From the NCBI GenBank assembly GCA_031002005.1, contig CM061920.1, positions 122,502,095-122,566,094 on the forward strand: a stretch of 64,000 nt of DNA. Direction: 5' to 3'. The notes beneath the pieces were generated by a model that saw only the letters and a program-made list of their open reading frames with translations, had not been told where the DNA came from and made no database searches. Below, piece after piece: positions 58,271 through 64,000 of the stretch; position 1 is the first letter of the stretch; each line of letters starts with the position of its first letter. The translations under genes were made by a program, and so were the position numbers. The stretch is from Vandiemenella viatica. Its lineage: Eukaryota > Arthropoda > Insecta > Orthoptera > Morabidae.

Positions 58271-59309
58271 AATATGTGTGTCTAATTTAAACTTGCATTC
58301 ATAACCACATTCAATTTTCGCTATTGGTTAACTGAACCATTTAATATTCATAAGAACAGCTCCTGACAGTGGTCTCGAATGTCAAAATGCGAAATTGGTA
58401 GATCAGCCCGCTCATATAGGTATATCTGTACCAAAAGTCGGCTTATGAAGAAAATACCACCCAAATAACCACATTTTTCCAGGCAAGATGTGCTGTCGAT
58501 GAATTTCTTATCAGTTTGACATCAATTTTACTGTCAGGCTTGGAACTTCATGACTTGCTACCAGTTTGAAGTCAAACTGTGCAGCAAATTGATGGCAATC
58601 TGTTGTTGCAACTGGACGACAAATTATTCATCAAAAGTTGGAAAGAAAATTTTGGTTTCAACTTGCATTGGCTTGATTTTCATATTACCTTTATAGCTTC
58701 GTATTGTATAAATTGAAGTCAGAAGATGGCAGTGAGGGTATTTTTTTAAGTTAAAGTATGAAAAATAAGTTACTTAAGTTTATTTAAAACTTCATTAAAT
58801 TACTGCATTACTTAATGTTATATATCTTTATCTTTGTTAAATAATAGGGAAATTACAGGATATATTATAAATATAAAACTAATACCAGATTGTTTTAGTA
58901 AAAAATTTAATATCATTACTAGTAAAATGTAATCAAAATAACAAAAACAACAGACTTAGTAATTTGCAATTCGTTTACTAAGTTATTTAACAAAAAGATA
59001 TTAACTCTTGGAAGGCTTATTCCATTAGCTGCGGGTGGTTGACCTGACCAAGGTTGTCGACTGTAGGAATATTTCGACACATGTTGAATGCAAATAATTC
59101 ACCATATACGGCACATTACCTCTTACTGCACTGCCTGTCACATTGTCTTTAATAACATGTATGTACATTTTATTACAAATATGTGTTGATAGTAATGGTT
59201 ACCAATAGAATATAGACAAGCGAACTAGCTCAGGAATCCCCTATAAACATTGATAATGTAGGGCACAAAAGCACAGGGGTGTAAGGAACATTTTACAAAC
59301 AAAAAAATA
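58271..59309. other. Unassigned sequence
   Basis: AT-rich DNA with no recognised gene. Short imperfect repeats of a TTTGA-TCAA type occur near 58510-58640 without a clear unit. Confidence 0.4.
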
Positions 59310-59660
59310 ACTACCTATCATATAATCGATCGAATAATTCCCTGTAAAATATAAATGAAGTGGGTTGTCAACCTAAAAATGAGTTTGGGAAAATTTCGTT
59401 GTATTCTCAGAAAGGGTGGTAAAATGGTTACATTTTGGTATGAGTGACTTGGACAGACTCCATAATGGTAGAAATACCGAAAAATCGGTAGGTTCGAGAC
59501 CACTGGCTCCTGATCATTTACTCCTTCAGTTACTTGGTTATCATTAGGCCTTATCAGGAAAATATCCAATATATTTTGTACCCTTGTGCTCTGCTGTACC
59601 ACTTGTGTGAAGTGTCAGTCTCTTCCTAAGGTTGAACCCAGACCCATTGAAATCTACCCA
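59310..59660 (-). mobile_element. LINE endonuclease C-terminal fragment (- strand)
   Basis: The open frame at 59602-59318 reads STRVQNILDIFLIRPND, VTEGVNDQEPVVSNLPIF, matching the ..TLDLFLTNRPD..VTEGISDHEAV.. end of APE-type LINE endonucleases. The catalytic SDH is changed to NDQ. It belongs to a different LINE than copies A-F or to a region those copies lack. Confidence 0.6.
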
Positions 59661-60545
59661 CCTCTTTTTCCAACGTCATATATGGTGGTGCTTCAATGTG
59701 CACAAACACAATTGGAGAATAGTATGTTTCTGCATCTTACTACTTACAAAATTTGCAGACTAGATGAAAGAGAGAACTAATTGTTAGAAAAGTTGGGAAG
59801 TTGAAATAATATACTAATTTGGTCTACTGGGAAGATTTCAGTCTATAAATCAAGTAGACAGGACAGGTAAATTTAAACACAAGCACAAAACTGTATCTAA
59901 TCATATCTCATATAAAATGAGCAAAGGAAATGCAAAAGAAGACTTTTTTATTTATATTTTCCTATAAAACACAACCAAATCCCTTCATTTGGGCAATCCT
60001 TCATCTAATTATACTTTTTTTCCAATTTCATTATTTTCTAATGTTGATCGTTTTATTTCTTTTTGTTTAGTGATTATTTTTCTTCACCTATTTTTACTTT
60101 CGATACCATATATCTCTTTTAAAGTTTTTCCATTCTATATTTTTCCATAATTTGTATTTCTTTCGCCTGACTGTATTCCTGGCAGTTCTAACAGAATATA
60201 CCAGAAACTGGTCACTGTGAAAAAGTACAACATGGATCTTTCACATAAATATATGTCCTGACTAAGCTGTTATCTTACATTAATCAAAGAAAAAATAAAA
60301 AGGGGGAAGGAGAACACATTTAATGGCCAGGGTCCACTCATGGTCAGTTTCATGTATTGTCTTCAGCTGTAGTTTCAGTGTCATGATTTGTATGTAAAAA
60401 CTTTTTAGCTTGAAATTTCATTACTTCTTTCATCATATCCTACTATAAAGCATCATTACTGTACAAAACTTTTATTTTGAAATCTGAATCATCATATTAT
60501 GGGGATCTCTAACAACCAATTTATGTATGTACATTACAGAATTTT
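59661..60545. other. Unassigned sequence
   Basis: No gene, repeat end or RNA was recognised. Confidence 0.4.
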
Positions 60546-61039
60546 TATTATTTATTAGTTGTAGAGATGGAAGCGCAACTTAGGAAACTATGTGGTATGT
60601 CATGAGGGTTGTGCCTGTAGACACAATTGAGAAGCGGGGTTTCATTAAGCAAGGCCTCTATCTAGTTAGAAGGAGGAATGTTCCAAGCTGTTAGCTACAG
60701 CTCTAAAGAAGCCCACTTGCAATTATGATGGGATTAGGATTGTCCCATTATTGGTTAGAAACTGGTGAGTGGTTAAAGATAGATGACCAAACTGATTACA
60801 GATGCACAGAGTAAGAAATATAAACACCTAAGAAATAGCTGAGGCTGATGAAACAATAAAAGGGGGAGTCATGATAAGGTCGGTGAAGTATAATGACAAG
60901 AATATGATAAAGCAAGTTCCAAGAGAGTTGCCAGTGAACTGTATAAATATAAAGAGCAAAGTAATATGGTTCAGTCACTTAATAGATGTGCACAAACCAC
61001 AAACAGTTGCAGGGGTAGAGTTTTAGCTATGAGAAGGAG
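60546..61039 (+). mobile_element. LINE copy D, ORF1-to-endonuclease segment
   Basis: The + strand aligns with copy B at about 33020-33460. Shared blocks are GGGTTGTGCCTG.AG..AC, GCTGTTAGCTACAGCTCTAA, GGGATTAGGATTGTCCC, GAAATAGCTGA.G.TGATGAAACAATAA and AACTGTA.AA.TATAAAGA.CAAAGTAAT. It is broken at 61040 by the Tigger insertion. Confidence 0.75.
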
Positions 61040-61041
61040 TA

Positions 61042-61708
61042 CAGTAGAACTCCAATTATCCGAACTCCGACTATACGAATCGCTGATTATCCGAATCACT
61101 TAAGGCAGTCACATTAACAAGATGAAAGGCATATCAACTGAAGAAGAAAAATAAAAGGAAAGGGAAGAGACAGGAGAAGATGGGGATGGTGTGTCACTTG
61201 AGGAATTGTGAAACATTCTTTTGAAAATTCCTGGATGTTCAGAAGTTAGTGCTGAAGATATAGGAGAGTGGGTGGTGTGTGATTCGTCAGACCCTGGGTA
61301 TAAAATTCTAAATGATGATGAACTTATTGAAAGTGTCAAAGTTGAAGCAGACATGGGACCAGGTCAAGCATTTTCCGGCCTTGAAACTGTGTTGAAGTGT
61401 GACCACATGCAACTTCTCGCTGTCAAGCAGATGAATACAGTCAAACATCTTACACTGACCGAGATGTTCAGTAAGGTACGTACATACTGTCCTAATGTAC
61501 AGTACACTTAACATGTAAAAGTCTTGCCTTTTAATTTAATTAATTAAAAACACTTTTTCTTTCAAAATAGTTTTTCCTCTCATTTTCAACATACATAAAG
61601 TAATTAATTAAAATAGACCCTTTTTCGGGAAAAAATCTAACTATCCGAAATTTAGATTATCCAAATGGGGTCCGGTCCCAATTGATTCAGATAATTGAAG
61701 TTCTACTG
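61042..61708 (+). mobile_element. Tigger/pogo-like element, internally deleted
   Basis: TA at 61040-61041 and 61709-61710 flank inverted ends starting CAGTAGAACT(C/T)CAATTATC, with further ATTATCCGAA phrases typical of pogo/Tigger termini. The 667-bp body keeps only the transposase C-terminus. Confidence 0.88.
61221..61511 (+). pseudogene. Tigger/pogo transposase C-terminal fragment
   Basis: The 96-codon frame contains VSAEDIGEWVVCDSSDPGYK, LNDDELIESV and LLAVKQMNTVKHLTL. This is the acidic tail following the DDE domain in Tigger-type transposases. The CENPB-type DNA-binding domain and the catalytic core are missing. Confidence 0.7.
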
Positions 61709-61714
61709 TACAAA

Positions 61715-61875
61715 TAACCATATGGCTTGTTCCCTATCACATGAATAAGGCGTAAAACCGAAATATTGTATATGTGTTTGTTCGTCACATGTGTTTTTTC
61801 ACTCATCGCAACCTTCAACTTTGGTGAGTGATGAGTCAGTTTTCCTATCCTTTGTTATTTATATTGCATTAAAGC
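61715..61875 (+). repeat. Dispersed repeat family with hammerhead-like hairpin, copy e
   Basis: The + strand reads ACAUGAAUAAGGCGUAAAACCGAAAUAUUGUAUAUG, then TGTGTTTTTTCACTCATCG, TTTGGTGAGTGATGAG, TTTTCCTATCCT and ATTGCATTAAAGCCATTTC, in the family order. The GAAAUAUUGU box is intact while the 5' box and stem II are weak. It follows the Tigger element directly. Confidence 0.65.
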
Positions 61876-63130
61876 CATTTCATTTTTCCTTAATATCATT
61901 ACTGTTGCCTATAGGCAGTATTCTGTGTTTGTCTTCCACATTCCTATTTCGTATTCTATTACTTTTTCTTTCCACCTTTCTCTTGTTATGTCTAGCTGTT
62001 TATATGTTTTACCAACTGTTTTTGAAAAGCTTTGTTTTTCCTGACATTCGGTTGTTTACTCCTGGTGCTGGATCACGACAATAGTCACGTGTCCTGTATT
62101 TATTTGTATTATATACAATGATATAAGACACATTAGATGTAAACATACATTAAATTACATACATTAATTATTGAATTAACTATATCAAATAATCTCTAGA
62201 TTTTCTAAAAATCTTTCAAATTTTCTTCTATAAATTATTTTTGAGAGTGTCTTAGGAAAAGCAAAAGGCTTTGTTTATGAAATTTAAATGGAGAGATAGA
62301 ACTTGACAAAAACAAAGATACATAATTCTTTTTTTAACCAACTTCAAAAAAGAGGAGGTGCTCGATAGGCTATTTGACAGTATTGAAAATATAAATTGTA
62401 GTCATTCATGTAGACTAATGCTTCAGAAAGCTAACTTTTTGAATTTTGAAAAGAAAAGTGGATTATTTTAAATAAGAAAGCAAAATAAAAATCAGATTTT
62501 TCTTCCTTTGGTCAAGACAGAAAATGCTCTAGGATTGTTGGTCACTTTAGTGACGTTACATGCCTGTAAACGATACGGCCGCGAATGTAGCGCTTCCCAC
62601 TATCCAAGTTTTCAACTATTTTTATTGTTTGTTGCTGGTTATTTTTTGTTACTAACAAAATTTAATTTTGAATACAAAATAGAGAACAATTTGTAAAAGC
62701 CTACAGCAGAAAAATACCGAAAATAGACACCTTATTTGTTGGGCCAGCTATAGAAACAACCCCTGACTTTTATTCTGTGGAGATTAAAAATGTAGCAACT
62801 TCGATTTGAGAATCATTTAAATTAGAAGTTAGAGATTAACAGAAATCTTTTATAGGATCATTAAAACTATTAATTAAATAAGTTGTTTTAGGAGATATTG
62901 ACAAGAAAAAATCAATCTATAGTATACCTACAAGATAAGCATAATATTGAAATAACTGGATGTTGTGGGCCATTTTTCTTAATTGCAGATGAAAGATTAT
63001 AGATAAATGATAATTTTTTTTGTCAACGAAATTGAATCTATTTGTTTATTCATTTACCTACCACTTTTCACTTCATCTCACACAAAGAAACTGTGATGTT
63101 TAAGTGTTTACTTAATTGTTTCTCTTTATG
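61876..63130. other. AT-rich DNA, nothing recognised
   Basis: Open frames at 61791-62084 and 62508-62696 show no domain signals. No repeat ends were found. Confidence 0.4.
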
Positions 63131-63132
63131 TT

Positions 63133-63260
63133 AATAGTTGTGTCTGGGTAGCTGTGTGGTTGAAGAGTGGAAACAGAATAGAGAACGTTCTATGTTCAAA
63201 CCTTGGTTGGGATAATATTTTTTGTGTGTGAAATATTTTTTTAATTTTTTTTTTTTTAAT
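63133..63260 (+). repeat. tRNA-derived SINE-like sequence
   Basis: The A-box-like GGTAGCTGTGTGG (63148-63160) and B-box-like TATGTTCAAACCTTGG (about 63191-63206) are at tRNA spacing, followed by T-rich and A/T-rich sequence. It cannot fold as a proper tRNA, so a SINE head or tRNA pseudogene is likelier than a tRNA gene. Confidence 0.5.
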
Positions 63261-64000
63261 TTCTGTTTGCTGTTTGTTGCACTACAGAATAATGTATTTA
63301 TTTGAAGCATTCATAAATTTCTGGTTGTCATGGATCATGCAAATGTTTGAAACACAAATTGCTGCCATACAAGAAAACTTTTATGAAAAGATAGCCTTCC
63401 CCTTTTAATTTTCAAACATACCCAGGGATACATTATCATGCAAAAATTACAGGTGCATGGCAGTTAATAAAGGAATTTATTTTAAAAGTGAGATCACTTG
63501 TAGAAATTTCACACTAATCTTGCTATAGTTCTGGAAAGCTTCAAGTCCATTTTGTTGGAATTTTTACGTGATGATACAACTGCAGGTTACCTTTCTAAAT
63601 GGACAGTATTTTACATTACTACTATTGAAATTTTTACGTTAATCAGCAGTCATAAGCAATATCAATTACTTATTATTAAATTAATAAACCTTTTAATGCA
63701 AAATATCGAATTATGTAATGATAGTAAAAATATACGAGGACAACTTACCGAAGAATCGAAAGTTCAAAACGTGCTTTCTGTATCATTTCTGAGAGTGATG
63801 AGAATGAGGTTAGTAAGTGATGCTCATATGTTCAATTTTACGACTGATGATCAATAGATAAGGTGCTGTCTATTGTAGTTGTGTTGTTGCAATCAATTCC
63901 GCAAACTCTCAGCAAAATCCCACGGAATTACAAACTCAAAAGTTTTAATAACAATATGAAACAGTAGTGTGGTGATTTAATGAGCTTGCGCACACTATCA
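63261..64000. other. AT-rich DNA, nothing recognised
   Basis: A 101-codon frame at 63552-63857 (+) has no recognisable domain and is not called as a gene. Confidence 0.4.

Noticed and set aside
61221..61511. 96-codon ORF considered as a host gene
   Set aside because: It lies between Tigger-type TIRs with TA duplications and reads as a transposase tail.
62508..62696. 62-codon frame ending in a hydrophobic stretch
   Set aside because: No similarity recognised and no neighbouring exons; insufficient to call a membrane protein.
63552..63857. 101-codon open frame
   Set aside because: No recognisable motif; AT-rich DNA yields frames of this length by chance.
48644..64000. Search for NSUN6 upstream exons (SAM-binding and PCSG motifs)
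   Set aside because: No convincing match seen; small exons could still be missed without a computed alignment.

Overview
The window is AT-rich nuclear DNA from an animal, almost certainly an arthropod and most likely an insect. The evidence is spliced exons of two conserved animal genes whose predicted protein (HtrA2) reads closest to the insect form, tRNA-derived SINEs of insect type, and a dense, nested population of mariner, Tc1, hAT, Harbinger, Helitron, Penelope-like and CR1/Jockey-like elements. Host coding DNA is only about 0.75 kb of the 64 kb.

Host genes. The last three coding exons of HtrA2/Omi, a mitochondrial serine protease, lie on the + strand at 21659-21806, 21952-22117 and 39041-39203. 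The final intron is about 16.9 kb and is packed with transposons. The last coding exon of an NSUN6-like RNA cytosine-5 methyltransferase lies on the - strand at 48371-48643, so the two genes converge, 3' end to 3' end, about 9.2 kb apart. The upstream exons of both genes were not found in the window.

Layout. 0.25-0.45 kb: copy of a dispersed repeat with a ribozyme-like hairpin. 0.96-2.83: Helitron-related debris. 2.9-7.19: hAT element with an 8-bp target duplication, carrying a nested Penelope-like element (PLE) with an uninterrupted 739-codon RT plus GIY-YIG ORF and hammerhead-ribozyme motifs at both ends. 7.5-8.9, 9.8-10.9 and 11.7-12.5: degenerate mariner/Tc1 elements, one with an inserted hAT MITE. 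12.6-14.4: SINEs and a LINE tail. 14.57-18.23: Harbinger with two antisense genes lying in each other's introns. 18.4-19.7: mariner. 19.7-21.4: a second PLE lineage. 21.66-39.2: HtrA2 exons and TE-filled intron (mariner, tandem 115-bp monomers, a decayed PLE, two LINE copies, a foldback insertion, a Helitron). 39.9-42.36: mariner split by an unknown insert. 42.89-45.63: Helitron on the - strand. 46.6-48.2: mariner split by a LINE. 48.4: NSUN6 exon. 49-64: introns or intergenic DNA with LINE fragments, a pair of inverted LTR-like repeats, a Tigger element and a SINE.

The strongest unusual signal is a recurring RNA motif: a CUGANGA-type box, a hairpin, then GAAAUAUUGU. It occurs as apparently complete hammerhead ribozymes at both ends of the intact PLE, as a covarying relic in a second PLE, and as eroded versions in a third PLE and in a dispersed repeat family with at least five insertions here. 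All calls come from reading the sequence; no alignments or database searches were run, and degenerate element boundaries are approximate.
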